A stretch of 64,000 bases of DNA from JAZKAR01 sp040389065 (GTDB taxonomy: Bacteria > Pseudomonadota > Gammaproteobacteria > Burkholderiales > Casimicrobiaceae): contig JAZKAR010000017.1 in assembly GCA_040389065.1 (NCBI GenBank), positions 21,555-85,554 of the forward strand, given 5' to 3'. The notes beneath the pieces were generated by a model. The model did no database searches and had not been told where the DNA came from. It saw only the letters and a list, made by a program, of their open reading frames with translations. A program made the translations under genes and the position numbers. This document shows positions 10,280-19,794 of the stretch, piece by piece (positions within the stretch are counted from its first letter, which is position 1; every line of letters starts with the position of its first letter).

Positions 10280-10770
10280 ATTTAATTTTCATTATTGAGT
10301 GAACGAATTTTGAAAAATGGTTACAATATTTATAAAGTTCAAACTTTTACTTATAATGATCAACCATAAAATAATACTTTGATTTCATTGTAACTTAACT
10401 ATATTTAATTAAACATAGAATTAATACTACTATTTTTATGCATTTGATTTTATTTATATATTTTTCATTTCATCTAATTATATGTAAATAAAACAAAAGA
10501 GTTACAATCATAGTCTGGGCAGACGCCCTAGCGTAAGCGCAAGAAATCATCGATTAGACATTAGCAAGAAATGTTGCCTTGAACAGTTATCTCAGTCCAG
10601 GCCTATTCAATACGGCTCTTATACTTGTAATAGTCGTTAAAATTAGCTTTACTAAATAGAGTACTACACCTTTGCAAGTCTCCACGCATCAAAGCGTATC
10701 GAGGCACTTATTTATAATCATGGGTACACGCCGATAAAAAGAAAAGACGCTTGAAAAGGTAGATGCATTC
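10280..10770. other. AT-rich divergent intergenic region
   Basis: A 491-base gap between the NACHT gene and the vWA gene, which point away from each other. The left 220 bases are very AT-rich; the right part is more mixed. I see no ORF with a convincing start, no tRNA and no copy of the intergenic MITE. Both promoters should lie here, but I cannot place them with confidence. Confidence 0.4.
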
Positions 10771-12306
10771 ATGTTCTATAAAGTACTTCTTCCTCATGAA
10801 TCACTGACACTACCTCTTAACGATAAAAAGGAACGCTTTGAAATCATTTTAAATATTGACCCTAACACGTTATGGTCTGATTGCTTTCTCGATAACAATA
10901 TTATTCATCCAAATGCCCTTGAATTATCGTGTATAGGTATTGATCAGCGTAATTATGGGGTTGAAGGTTTCTGTATTACGACACAAGCTCTTAACGCAGA
11001 ATCAAACCCAGCTATACCAGGTATGGAATGGTTACCCACAACACGCCGAGATAAACCCGGCTCTCGAGTCCTTGTCATTGAGCCTCAATATCTAACCGAT
11101 GCCATCCAAAAATTATGGGTAATATTTGGAGTCAATACTCCAGACACAGAAAAATTCAAGAGCTGGCCTAAAGGCAGCGTACAAATTCGTTGCGGTTTTC
11201 AAACTTGGGAATGGCAGTTTCCTGATATTGGGTGTACTAATACACTTGCTTTTCAGCCCTTAGTGCTCGAAAAGCTTCGCAATACCTGGCGAGTGCATTT
11301 TGTAGGTAAAACACTAAATTTACCGCCTCATATCCATAATCAAAATATTATGACTCCGCCTACCTTTCAGGATGCTTCCTTTTCTTCTTCCTCTATAAAC
11401 ACTCAACCTCACTCTTCTACTACCCAAGACGTTTCTTTTCCTAATCAAACAGCTATGCCTGAAGGTCTTAAAGAACTTTATTCGATTGCGGTACCTTATT
11501 TAGATAGGTTCAACATTACGCCTAAACGTCTTCGCCTCATCGTTATCATAGATTTCAGTGTATATATGGAACCCTTTTTTGCATCGGGCGATATAGGAAA
11601 ACTACTCAAACTTTTCACCGGGCTAGCAGCTCATGCTCAATACAATGGTGAGTTTGAAGTGTTTCTTGCAGCAAAGCAGCTTATTTCGCTTAACTCTGTA
11701 AATTGGGAGACACTCTGCACGCCTGATACGCTTACCAATGCACCTGTTATTCAAGAATGGATAAAAAGAAATACATTTAATCCGCGTTTAAATTATGGGC
11801 AAATCATTTCTGAAATCAGGAAAAATATTTACCCTGCTAACCAAGGGGGAAGCGTAACAACGCTATGTCAGGATGCACGGCCCACTTGGGTGATCAGCTT
11901 GGTATCTCACGATGCCAATGATAATGCTTATGCTCAATGGCAGCTTCGTTGGGCTTCCTATGAACCTATTTTTTTACAGTTTCTGGCTGTTACACGCACG
12001 CATCAAACACCCGTGCATCAAGCATCAGACTCGCCACGAACTATTTTTCATAAAGGCAGTAGTAGTACTGAATACGATTTTTCTTTTTTACATAGTTTAT
12101 CAGCGCTTGAAAACTGTATGTTGCCTAATACCGACTTTGCAGCGTTATGTAATATCCCCCAACTTACTGCATCAGCGCTTTATTCAACGCTGATTAAAGG
12201 ATACGGCGAGTGGTTACAGGCAGGTATAAAAGCTGGCGCGTTAGAAGGTGACTCAGCAACCGCAAAAAAACTACTAACGTCAGTTAAAAATAATATTTTT
12301 GATTAA
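10771..12306 (+). CDS. vWA domain protein, TerF-like (tellurite-resistance family)
   Basis: A 511-residue protein without signal peptide. Residues 1-180 resemble a divergent TerD-type beta-sandwich (weak). Residues 181-230 are a Ser/Thr/Pro/Gln-rich linker. Residues 240-430 form a vWA-like domain of the TerF type: RLRLIVIIDFSVYME with Asp261 and Ser263 of a metal site, but the third MIDAS residue (DxSxS) is Tyr here. TPTW-like and VISLVSHDAND segments resemble the second half of the fold. Ter-family proteins are linked to stress, tellurite and phage resistance. No other ter genes are in the window. The TerD part is uncertain; the vWA part is fairly sure. Confidence 0.65.
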   Translation: MFYKVLLPHESLTLPLNDKKERFEIILNIDPNTLWSDCFLDNNIIHPNALELSCIGIDQRNYGVEGFCITTQALNAESNPAIPGMEWLPTTRRDKPGSRVLVIEPQYLTDAIQKLWVIFGVNTPDTEKFKSWPKGSVQIRCGFQTWEWQFPDIGCTNTLAFQPLVLEKLRNTWRVHFVGKTLNLPPHIHNQNIMTPPTFQDASFSSSSINTQPHSSTTQDVSFPNQTAMPEGLKELYSIAVPYLDRFNITPKRLRLIVIIDFSVYMEPFFASGDIGKLLKLFTGLAAHAQYNGEFEVFLAAKQLISLNSVNWETLCTPDTLTNAPVIQEWIKRNTFNPRLNYGQIISEIRKNIYPANQGGSVTTLCQDARPTWVISLVSHDANDNAYAQWQLRWASYEPIFLQFLAVTRTHQTPVHQASDSPRTIFHKGSSSTEYDFSFLHSLSALENCMLPNTDFAALCNIPQLTASALYSTLIKGYGEWLQAGIKAGALEGDSATAKKLLTSVKNNIFD

Positions 12307-12399
12307 GCCAAAAATATATGTTGAATAACCTGTTCTTCTTTTTGTTCTTTTTTTAGTAGCGCCAGCATAAATAGTTTGCCTCTATTATAAGTTTAGTTT

Positions 12400-12663
12400 T
12401 TAATTCAAGTTAATTTTTGGCTGCTTTTTCGTTGAAACCAACCCCCAAAAAGATATAATAGACCAAGCGCCTTCCAGCAAAAAAAAACCCCAATTGTGTT
12501 GATCAAACGCAATCATAGTCAGCGTACTTCCTCCTATCAAATTTAATAAAAGATAAGCAAACGATGATGAGGTTAATATTTGTAGCTGCAATAATGCATA
12601 AGCAATCAGCATTAACACAGCTCCTGCTAATTGAGGAATTTGAGTTATCCAATAAGAAAGCAT
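12400..12663 (-). CDS. Small membrane protein, CBU_0592 family
   Basis: An 87-residue protein with two to three hydrophobic helices. The pattern NLIGGSTLTMIAF...GFFLLEGAWSIISFWGLV matches the CBU_0592 family of small membrane proteins of unknown function, first named from Coxiella. Its ATG overlaps the stop codon of tmm by one base (TAATG), so the two are co-translated. The coupling suggests a link with the monooxygenase, such as a membrane partner, but nothing in the sequence proves that. Confidence 0.75.
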   Translation of the reverse strand: MLSYWITQIPQLAGAVLMLIAYALLQLQILTSSSFAYLLLNLIGGSTLTMIAFDQHNWGFFLLEGAWSIISFWGLVSTKKQPKINLN

Positions 12664-14072
12664 TACATTACTGCTTCACGCATTAGAGTTTTAGGTTGAG
12701 GTATATGCAGTATGCTTTCTGGCTGAGGCTCAATCTGAAGATAACTTTCCAGTGAGTCATCCATTGCATTCACCCAAGGCGTATGATGTTTAGGCTGCAT
12801 ATTACCCGTCATCACTGAGCGATAGGTATGATTGCGAAAGCCCATAATGTCTTCCTGCTTATGATGCTTCCATTCAACTAATGTTTCATTCACAGCGTCA
12901 ATATCAAAAGAAGGGTAATCTGTAGCGGCAATTAAATCTTTTACATAATCACCCTGAAAATAAATTTGCTCGTAAGCATCTTGAAGTTTTTCTTCACGCT
13001 CGCGCCATTGCATAGAATGCTTCTGCATCTCGCCTTTTGAGGGCAGGTTAATTTGCCCCATGATTACATCACGCGCATACCAAGCTTGGGCATCAAACAT
13101 ATTAAATGTATAATATTGATCTTGCATACCAAGATAAAACAGCTTTGGATTCTCTTCCCAAGCTATCCCTTTGTAAAGCCCCAACGGCCATAGCCGATTT
13201 GCAGTTTTTAACCTGAGATTATCTGGCAGGAAAGGAAAGCTGTGCAGGTAACCCGTGCATAAAATAATTGCATCAATCTCTTTTTGAGTACCATCTTTAA
13301 ATGTGCAGGTCTTATTTTCTATCTTTTGAAGCAGCGGTACTTCTTTCCAATTATCTGGCCAATCAAACCCTATAGGTTTTGTACGGTAACTAACCGTTAC
13401 CGATTTGCATCCATATTTCCAGCATTGTGAACCGATATCTTCAGAAGAATAGCTGGTACCAATCAAAAGAACATTTTTATCTTTAAACTCTCTTGCATCA
13501 CGGAAATCATGAGCATGCAAAATGCGTCCATTAAAGGTACTAAATCCGTCAAAATAAGGGATATTGGGCGTTGAAAAATGCCCCGATGCTACGATTACAT
13601 GATCAAACTCTTCTGAATAAACGTGATCTTTAATTAAATCATGTACCGTTACTGTAAAGAGGCCGCTTTGCTCATTATAGTTAACCATACGTACAGGTGT
13701 ATTAAACCGACACCAACTCCGAACACCTGCTTTTTCAACGCGTCCCTTAATATAATCCCATAAAACTGCTCGAGGAGGATAAGAGGCTATTGCCTGTCCA
13801 AAATGTTCCTCAAAGGTATAATCAGCAAACTCTAAACATTCCTTGGGTCCATTTGACCAAAGATAGCGATACATGCTGCCATGAACAGGTTCGCCGTATT
13901 CATCTGTTCCTGTACGCCATGTGTAATTCCAAAGACCGCCCCAATCACTTTGTTTTTCAAAACAAACTATTTCAGGAATAGTTAAACCCTTCGCTTTTGC
14001 TGATTGAAAAGCTCTTAACTGAGCCAGACCAGAAGGGCCTGCACCAATAACTGCAACACGCTTATTACTCAC
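12663..14072 (-). CDS. tmm: Trimethylamine monooxygenase (flavin-containing monooxygenase)
   Basis: Class B flavin monooxygenase of 469 residues. It has the FAD motif GAGPSG (10-15), the NADPH motif GTSYSS (205-210) and the FMO fingerprint FxGxxxHxxxF (F180-F190). Long stretches, including DEYGEPVHGSMYRYLW and the C-terminal YPSFDID...WKHHK, match what I recall of Tmm from methylotrophic and marine bacteria, which oxidises trimethylamine to its N-oxide with NADPH and O2. Related enzymes can also oxidise indole to indigoid pigments. The assignment to Tmm rather than a general FMO is from remembered similarity. Other steps of TMAO breakdown are not in the window. Confidence 0.85.
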   Translation of the reverse strand: MSNKRVAVIGAGPSGLAQLRAFQSAKAKGLTIPEIVCFEKQSDWGGLWNYTWRTGTDEYGEPVHGSMYRYLWSNGPKECLEFADYTFEEHFGQAIASYPPRAVLWDYIKGRVEKAGVRSWCRFNTPVRMVNYNEQSGLFTVTVHDLIKDHVYSEEFDHVIVASGHFSTPNIPYFDGFSTFNGRILHAHDFRDAREFKDKNVLLIGTSYSSEDIGSQCWKYGCKSVTVSYRTKPIGFDWPDNWKEVPLLQKIENKTCTFKDGTQKEIDAIILCTGYLHSFPFLPDNLRLKTANRLWPLGLYKGIAWEENPKLFYLGMQDQYYTFNMFDAQAWYARDVIMGQINLPSKGEMQKHSMQWREREEKLQDAYEQIYFQGDYVKDLIAATDYPSFDIDAVNETLVEWKHHKQEDIMGFRNHTYRSVMTGNMQPKHHTPWVNAMDDSLESYLQIEPQPESILHIPQPKTLMREAVM

Positions 14073-14273
14073 TTATAGCACCTTACCTTTAAATTAGATT
14101 TATGGTTATAACTACTAGCGCTAAGCATTCTGGAGACATAATAAGGAAACTTCAAGGAAGCGATTGCGGCTCAAACGGTATTTCATTATTTAAGAACTAT
14201 AAATTTTTAGCATACCTGGTAATCATTCCAGGTATAAATACTATAAACAATGGAAGCAGATTTTAATAATAAT

Positions 14274-14392
14274 TAGAAGCTACGCAGTTGGGCGCTATCA
14301 AGACATGGGATGACCACCAACATGGCCAACGTAGACAGTACCCTTTCGGAACAGCATACGCCAGTGCCGAGCCTTAGTTAGTAACTTACTTC
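14274..14392. repeat. Degenerate copy of the intergenic MITE
   Basis: The left end TAGAAGCTACGCAGTTG (14274-14290) is a near-perfect terminal repeat of the family. The inside still shows the family core (CTATCAAGACATGGGATG, then a GTAGACAGTA segment), but the right end has decayed. It fills most of the 331-base gap between tmm and rsgA; I see nothing else in that gap. Confidence 0.6.
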
Positions 14393-14403
14393 AGTAAAAA
14401 TAG

Positions 14404-15309
14404 TTACCCTGCGATAACAGCGCCTTCAGCTTCAGCAATAATTTCCTGAATAATATCCCAGCGCTCTTCGGTAATTTTTCCAGCGCTAATTGCTTCAGTA
14501 AAAGCACAATCTGGCTCACGATCATGCTGGCAATTGCGGAAGCGGCATTTACCTAAATAAGGGGCAAAATCAGGGCAGGAAGCAAGTATTTCTTGTTGAG
14601 AAAGCCCTTTTACTCCAAAGGTCTGCATACCAGGAGAATCCATTACCGCAGTTTGGCGCGCTTCATCAAGCCAGTACAGCTGTGTTGTTGTCGTTGTATG
14701 CCGACCGCTTCCCATTGCTTCAGAAAGCTCTCGTGTTGAGAGATTTAATCCTGGAATTAATGCATTAATAATAGAAGATTTACCAGCGCCCGATTGCCCA
14801 ATAAGAACCGTTGTTTTATGTTGTAATGGCTCTCTAATTGCCTCAATTTCACTATCTTGTGCAGAGACTTCTATCACAGTAATACCGAGATTACGATAAC
14901 GCGGTATCCATTCCCACAAAGGATGCTCAGGTAAATGCTGTGCTAAATCTCGTTTATTAACGATAAGTACAAAATTCACTTTTTGTACGTGCGCCACCAG
15001 TATCCAACGCATGAGTAAGGATTCACTGGGCAATGGATCCCATGCTAATACACCAAATACCTGATCAACATTTGCTGCAATTGTTTTAGTACGCACTTCA
15101 TCACGGCGTGAAAATACGTTCTTGCGAGGATGGCATTTTTCTACTACACCTTCAAGACCTGAAATAATGGAGATATCAACCCAATCTCCGCATACCACTT
15201 GAAGCTGCTGACGCCGCGCATGACACAAAACAATTTCTTGCGATGCTGGCAACCAAACATTTGCTCGTTTACCTTGCCGTGCAATTACTTGTCCATAATA
15301 TTGAGACAT
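14404..15309 (-). CDS. rsgA: Ribosome small-subunit-dependent GTPase A
   Basis: Circularly permuted GTPase that helps mature the 30S subunit. An N-terminal OB fold (1-75) precedes motifs in permuted order: G4 NKRD (118-121), P-loop GQSGAGKSS (171-179), then G3 DSPG (224-227). The C-terminal zinc knuckle uses Cys255, Cys260, His262 and Cys268. Length 301 residues, normal. The start codon overlaps the stop of the mgtC-like gene by one base (TAATG), so both are expressed together. Confidence 0.96.
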   Translation of the reverse strand: MSQYYGQVIARQGKRANVWLPASQEIVLCHARRQQLQVVCGDWVDISIISGLEGVVEKCHPRKNVFSRRDEVRTKTIAANVDQVFGVLAWDPLPSESLLMRWILVAHVQKVNFVLIVNKRDLAQHLPEHPLWEWIPRYRNLGITVIEVSAQDSEIEAIREPLQHKTTVLIGQSGAGKSSIINALIPGLNLSTRELSEAMGSGRHTTTTTQLYWLDEARQTAVMDSPGMQTFGVKGLSQQEILASCPDFAPYLGKCRFRNCQHDREPDCAFTEAISAGKITEERWDIIQEIIAEAEGAVIAG

Positions 15310-16109
15310 TAGACTTCTTCTTCATTTTCATTGTCATTATTCTGAGTATGCCAGCTAGCCGACGCCACGCCTTTTTCAATACTAATATTTCCCACAAACT
15401 GTTCTAACTGATTTGAAATGGATTCTAGTTGAGAAGGTTTAGGATTATAGGTCACTAACATTGCGCTTAATCGTACAAAATTAGCATCTTCGAGATCTTT
15501 TTCAGTATGCAGCGATCGCAACATCAAAGGAACATTTCCCAACATATTTAACACTGATTTTCGAATCAGTTGTTCTTCACGCTTTCTACATCTCAATATC
15601 ACCTGATAAAACAACTCACCCGCAACAGCAGGTTCTTCAGGCGTTTCATTCGCTAACGTAACAGGCGCTGTTGATAGCGTTCTTCTTGATATAAAACGAT
15701 TAATGCTACCTGAAATATTCTTTAACACTATATTCGCACATAAAATCAATAAGGTACCAACGGTAGCAGCATCAGCCTCACCTACACCGCACAATACCCC
15801 AATAGCAGAAGAACACCATAAGGTTGCTGCAGTACTTAGCCCGCGCACTTTCGCGCCATCCTTCATAATAACACCAGCCCCAACAAAACCGATGCCTGAT
15901 ACAATTTGCCCAATAACACGGCCTTGATGTGTCAAGATTCCTGAATCAAAACCACATGACAATACAAATAAAGCAGCGCCCAACGATACTAGCGCATTGG
16001 TACGCAAACCCGTTGTACATTGCCTGAACTGCCGCTCAATCCCAATTAATGTTCCTAAAAATAACGCAATAAGAGCACGCATCGTAAACAGATGCAAATC
16101 AATAATCAT
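15309..16109 (-). CDS. MgtC/SapB family membrane protein
   Basis: A 266-residue inner-membrane protein. The N-terminal half has four to five hydrophobic helices with the family motifs GTLIGIERQ, GLRTNALVSLGAALF and GFVGAGVIMKDG; the C-terminal half is a soluble ACT-like domain ending in an acidic tail. MgtC proteins influence magnesium homeostasis, acid and membrane-potential physiology and in pathogens intracellular survival. Here it precedes rsgA with a 1-base overlap. A strong ribosome binding site GGGGGAG lies just before the ATG. Confidence 0.9.
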   Translation of the reverse strand: MIIDLHLFTMRALIALFLGTLIGIERQFRQCTTGLRTNALVSLGAALFVLSCGFDSGILTHQGRVIGQIVSGIGFVGAGVIMKDGAKVRGLSTAATLWCSSAIGVLCGVGEADAATVGTLLILCANIVLKNISGSINRFISRRTLSTAPVTLANETPEEPAVAGELFYQVILRCRKREEQLIRKSVLNMLGNVPLMLRSLHTEKDLEDANFVRLSAMLVTYNPKPSQLESISNQLEQFVGNISIEKGVASASWHTQNNDNENEEEV

Positions 16110-16167
16110 CGCACTCCCCCTCCAGTAAGCATTTTATTTTCTAAACTGTAGACTCATTTGGCTCATT

Positions 16168-16288
16168 TAGAAGTTACGCAGTTAAGTTTTATCAAGGCAT
16201 GCGTTGCCCTGCATAGCAACGCAGACACTATGTATAGCAAGCTGGCAAGTTGCTAACACGTTGAGAAAACTCAATTGCGTAACTTCTA
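16168..16288. mobile_element. Intergenic MITE, 121-bp copy
   Basis: Terminal inverted repeats TAGAAGTTACGCAGTTA (16168-16184) and CAATTGCGTAACTTCTA (16272-16288) pair with two mismatches. The inside matches the other copies (ATCAAGGCATG, GCAGACA, GGCAAGTTGC) but is about 10 bases shorter. Flanking pentamers (TCATT left, ATTAT right) do not match, so the target duplication is lost or mutated. The copy lies upstream of mgtC. Confidence 0.8.
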
Positions 16289-16644
16289 ATTATTATAAGT
16301 AGACTAATACAACATTGTTCTAATACCTTATCTCAATCATTTAGGAATTTTGAGGCATCGAAATCGACATATTTTTTGTAGGGCAAGGCATGAAGAGGCA
16401 TCATAACGATTGCTACAGCTAAGCAACCAACCCAGCGAGACGAGAAAAGATACGATGGATACCTTTCAAAATGATAGCGACAAGGTACTAGAAAGCATGG
16501 CAATATTGCGTAAAGTTTAATCACTTACGACATGTATAACGGTATTCGCAAGATGGCATGGCGAGATGCCACAACACTAATGAAAAATTTTTATACGCGC
16601 ACTTACTAGTATGCACGCAAACCCCTACTCTCGAAAACCTATTT
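16289..16644. other. Intergenic region upstream of rnfH
   Basis: About 355 bases between the MITE and rnfH. A 63-codon minus-strand reading frame (16333-16524) is open here but has no recognisable family, no clear ribosome binding site and unusual composition, so I do not call it a gene. No RNA gene recognised. The promoter for rnfH should lie here but is not evident. Confidence 0.4.
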
Positions 16645-16953
16645 ATGGCAGAACCCTTTAATTTCCATCTTATTCAAATAGAAATCGTTTATGCTCTGCC
16701 AGAACGGTGTACCCGTATAGTGATCAACGTGCCTGATGGCAGCACAGTTCAAATAGCATTAGAACGCTCCAACTTCTTCTCGCAATACCCCGAGCTTTCG
16801 TTAGAAACAATAGCAGTCGGTATTTTTGGACACCCTGTTGCGCTATCTTATAACTTACATGATCAAGACCGTATTGAAATTTATCGTCCTTTAACAATGG
16901 ATCCTAAAACACGAAGGCGATTACGGCATGAAGCCAAAGGTTCACTCAAATAA
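16645..16953 (+). CDS. rnfH: RnfH family ubiquitin-like protein
   Basis: A 102-residue beta-grasp protein. The chosen start is the ATG at 16645 (MAEPFNFHLIQIEIVYALP), because family members begin close to this strand; the open frame extends 29 codons upstream but that part is not family-like. Conserved features include VYALPERCTRIVINVPDGSTV, the VGIFG segment and the C-terminal DRIEIYRPLTMDPKTRRRLRHE. In gammaproteobacteria it normally follows ratA downstream of smpB; here it stands alone, with ddl about 195 bases downstream. Function is unclear in the family. Confidence 0.9.
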   Translation: MAEPFNFHLIQIEIVYALPERCTRIVINVPDGSTVQIALERSNFFSQYPELSLETIAVGIFGHPVALSYNLHDQDRIEIYRPLTMDPKTRRRLRHEAKGSLK

Positions 16954-17147
16954 GCAGGCATACAACATCGCTTCAACAGCGTTCTAGTGTCTGCCTTATT
17001 CCTAACAAGCCGTTTGCAATACCTGGCTTTGCTGAAGCAATTTTGCATGTATCCTATAAAGAAAACTTAATCTATCTCCAAGCATCTTAGAGACTTCGTT
17101 ACAATAGAAGGCATCTCTTCCTTTTCCGCACTTAGTAGGCCTACACG

Positions 17148-18344
17148 ATGAAAAAAAAAATAGCCGTTTTCTTTGGTGGTTTATCCTGCGAACATGATGT
17201 TAGCGTACTAACTGGATTACAAATTCTCGAAGCCCTTGACCCTACCCGTTATGAAGCGTTTCCTGTTTATGTGGCACTTGATGGGCGCTGGTATGTAGGC
17301 GATGCATTACGCCAGCGTAAAAACTATATGCTATCTTCCCAAACAATTGAAACCCTAGATACCGTTATGCTTCCTGTTGGCGCTACTACCTTAGGCAGCC
17401 AATATAAATTGGTTTCTACCAAACCTTCAGGGCTATTTAAACGCGCGGTAAATGAATATACCTTCGATGCAGTATTACCTTCCTTTCATGGAACTGGCGG
17501 CGAAGATGGCGCTTTTCAAGGCTTGCTGCGTTGGTTAGGCATTCCCTTTTTAGGGTGCGATATTCTTCCGGCGGCTTTATTTATGAATAAAAAAATGAGC
17601 AAATCCATTTTTTTACAACTGCAATTACCTACCTTACCGTACGTTGCTCTCTCACGAACTGTTAATCTGGATATCTTAGAAACACAGATTAAAGATTTAC
17701 AATTCCCACTTTGCGTCAAGCCCTGCAATTTAGGAAGCAGTGTGGGCGTATCGAAAGCTGCCAATATTGATGAACTTAAAACAGCGCTATTAAAAGTTTT
17801 CAAGATTGACCATACAGCAATGCTTGAGCCCTTTGTCGAAGATCTGGTGGAATATAATGTTGCAGTAAGCCGTGCATTTGGTGAAACCCGCATTTCGGCC
17901 ATAGAGCGGCCAGAACGTAAATCAAACGTTCTCGATTTTAAAGATAAATATCTTTCAGGCGGTGATGTTTATAACAAACTTGGCAATAAACTGGCTCAAG
18001 GTGAAAATGCAGGCATGCAAACAGCAACACGCACACTGAACCCTAGTGAGCTAGGCGAAACGCGTCGTAATATTATTACGCAAGCCGCCACAGCAATAGC
18101 CGAATCCACCGATTTAACAGGAACAGTACGCATCGATTTTCTGGCGCAAAGCTCTTCTGAAGCTATATGGGTGAATGAAGTCAATACATTCCCAGGCTCT
18201 TTAAGTTATTTTTTATGGGAAGCAGCTGCACCTAAAGTTCGTTTTTCTGATCTGCTCAACCAACTGTTGGATGAAGCATTTGCCCGCCCACCGCTTGGAG
18301 TATTTGACCCTGTTCAGGCAGGTACTGCTATTTTTAGGCGTTAA
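17148..18344 (+). CDS. ddl: D-alanine--D-alanine ligase
   Basis: ATP-grasp ligase making the D-Ala-D-Ala dipeptide of peptidoglycan. N-terminal FFGGLSCEHDVSVLTG, the central HGTGGEDGAFQGLLRWLGIPFLG, the ATP-binding KPCNLGSSVGVSKA and the Mg/product site VRIDFL...WVNEVNTFPGSLSYFLWEA are all present. At 398 residues it is longer than the 305-320 residue DdlB type and closer to the longer Ddl branch. It is not in a division/cell-wall cluster here. A clear intrinsic terminator follows. Confidence 0.93.
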   Translation: MKKKIAVFFGGLSCEHDVSVLTGLQILEALDPTRYEAFPVYVALDGRWYVGDALRQRKNYMLSSQTIETLDTVMLPVGATTLGSQYKLVSTKPSGLFKRAVNEYTFDAVLPSFHGTGGEDGAFQGLLRWLGIPFLGCDILPAALFMNKKMSKSIFLQLQLPTLPYVALSRTVNLDILETQIKDLQFPLCVKPCNLGSSVGVSKAANIDELKTALLKVFKIDHTAMLEPFVEDLVEYNVAVSRAFGETRISAIERPERKSNVLDFKDKYLSGGDVYNKLGNKLAQGENAGMQTATRTLNPSELGETRRNIITQAATAIAESTDLTGTVRIDFLAQSSSEAIWVNEVNTFPGSLSYFLWEAAAPKVRFSDLLNQLLDEAFARPPLGVFDPVQAGTAIFRR

Positions 18345-18423
18345 TCATCTACCGTTTGAACAATTCTCTGATGTTATGCTTGCGCTGAATGTTACGGTTT
18401 AAAAAAGCTGTAAAAGAAACCCA

Positions 18424-18450
18424 AAAAGGCAGATATAACATCTGCCTTTT
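18424..18450 (+). terminator. Intrinsic terminator after ddl
   Basis: Perfect 11-base stem AAAAGGCAGAT (18424-18434), loop ATAAC, and ATCTGCCTTTT (18440-18450), ending in a run of T. It lies 80 bases after the ddl stop codon. Confidence 0.8.
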
Positions 18451-18490
18451 GAAATATTAGAAGCTGTGCAGTTAGGTTCTAATATTTCAA
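18449..18490. repeat. Perfect hairpin containing a MITE end
   Basis: TTGAAATATTAGAA (18449-18462) and TTCTAATATTTCAA (18477-18490) are a perfect 14-base inverted repeat around a 14-base loop. The sequence TAGAAGCTGTGCAGTTA spanning left arm and loop resembles one terminal repeat of the window's MITE, so this may be a collapsed remnant. No other half is seen. Confidence 0.45.
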
Positions 18491-18816
18491 AATTTATTAA
18501 AGATATTTGTAACCTAAGTAAGTCTCCTAAAGAAAAAATCTAGCCTCTTATTTACCGATTAGGCTGCAATATCTCCTTGCTAACAAACCAATTTCGTGTA
18601 CTTCTTTACGATTATTCAGTTCCGCATTCACTCTGCCGATAGTGATTAGAATGCCACGTAAAAGCCTCGAAACGGTATGTGTTTTTTAAACAGTACGTGC
18701 TTTCATGCTCTAGAGTTTAGAGAGATGTAACATACCTCGGTATCATCTTTGATTCTCTAGCGATAAAAAAAGATTTAAAAAAATAAGCAATGCTGGGAAA
18801 GAAGGAGATTAAGCAC
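18491..18816. other. Intergenic region upstream of the chemotaxis operon
   Basis: About 325 bases with no gene recognised. The chemotaxis operon promoter should lie in the right half. I saw no feature I would defend as a sigma-70 or sigma-28 promoter. Confidence 0.4.
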
Positions 18817-19791
18817 ATGTCGTCCCAATTGATGAAAAATATCGAAGCGCGCACGAAGCTTGCGGGGACAAACAAGCTTGAGATTCTTCTATTTACGTTA
18901 GGGCTTGACCCGCGTACACAGCGCAAAGAAACCTATGGCATTAATGTATTTAAAGTACGTGAAGTGCTTCGTGTACCCCCTATTACACGCGCTCCTGATA
19001 TGCCTACTTCTGTTGAAGGTATGGTCAGTTTACGCGGCAGCCTGGTTCCTGTGATTGATTTAGCTAAGTTGGTCGGGATTAGTCATGAAGATCGCTTACC
19101 TATTATGATCGTCACTGAATATAACGGGCATACTCAAGGCTTTCTGGTTGAGGCAGTGGATACCATTCTTCGATTAGATTGGTCTGCCATGCGTGTGCCT
19201 CCTGAAATGCTGATTAATCAAACGGGCGGCATGGTTACATCTGTCACTGAATTACACGACGGTCGGCTAGTGATGATGATGGATGTAGAAAAAATCCTAT
19301 CTGAAACGGTTCCTACCTATAACGATGAATATTTATATCGTAACCTTAAGCCGATTGGCATTAATAAAACTGTCTTTTTTACAGATGATTCAACGACTGC
19401 CCGCCGCCAGGTTGAAAAAACGCTTCAAGCGATTGGCATCAAATATCAATTTTCGATTAATGGAAAACTCGCCTGGCAAGAACTAAGCAAAATTGCTGAC
19501 TTTGCAGAAGCGGCAGGCCGCCCTACCTCAGATTTTATTCAGCTCATTTTAACAGATATAGAAATGCCAGAAATGGACGGCTTTATGTTGGTTAAAAAGA
19601 TTAAAGCCGATGGTCGTTTTACCAATATTCCCGTCGTCATGCACTCCTCTCTTTCTAGTGACCAAAACCAACAACTCGGTCTCGCTATTGGTGCAGACGC
19701 TTATGTTGCTAAATTTGACTCTCAAAAACTCGCTGAAATTATGACGCGCTTTTTGCTGAAGGAAAGCGATGCGAATGGACAGGGAGCATAA
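18817..19791 (+). CDS. cheV: Chemotaxis protein CheV (CheW-receiver fusion), first copy
   Basis: Adaptor protein of the chemoreceptor array with an N-terminal CheW-like domain (ETYGINVFKVREVLR...GMVSLRGSLVPVIDLAKL) and a C-terminal receiver domain (FFTDDSTTARRQ, phospho-acceptor in LTDIEMPEMDGF, conserved Lys in YVAKFD). I chose the ATG at 18817 over the one at 18790 because GAAGGAG sits 9 bases before it. That gives 324 residues. First gene of a five-gene cluster; no CheW is present, so the CheV proteins may take its coupling role. Confidence 0.93.
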   Translation: MSSQLMKNIEARTKLAGTNKLEILLFTLGLDPRTQRKETYGINVFKVREVLRVPPITRAPDMPTSVEGMVSLRGSLVPVIDLAKLVGISHEDRLPIMIVTEYNGHTQGFLVEAVDTILRLDWSAMRVPPEMLINQTGGMVTSVTELHDGRLVMMMDVEKILSETVPTYNDEYLYRNLKPIGINKTVFFTDDSTTARRQVEKTLQAIGIKYQFSINGKLAWQELSKIADFAEAAGRPTSDFIQLILTDIEMPEMDGFMLVKKIKADGRFTNIPVVMHSSLSSDQNQQLGLAIGADAYVAKFDSQKLAEIMTRFLLKESDANGQGA

Positions 19792-19794
19792 GCG

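Noticed and set aside
16333..16524. 63-codon minus-strand frame between mgtC and rnfH
   Set aside because: No family resemblance, no clear ribosome binding site, odd Cys/Tyr-rich composition; likely chance.
16558..16644. N-terminal extension of rnfH
   Set aside because: Family members start at the ATG at 16645; the upstream codons do not look like RnfH.
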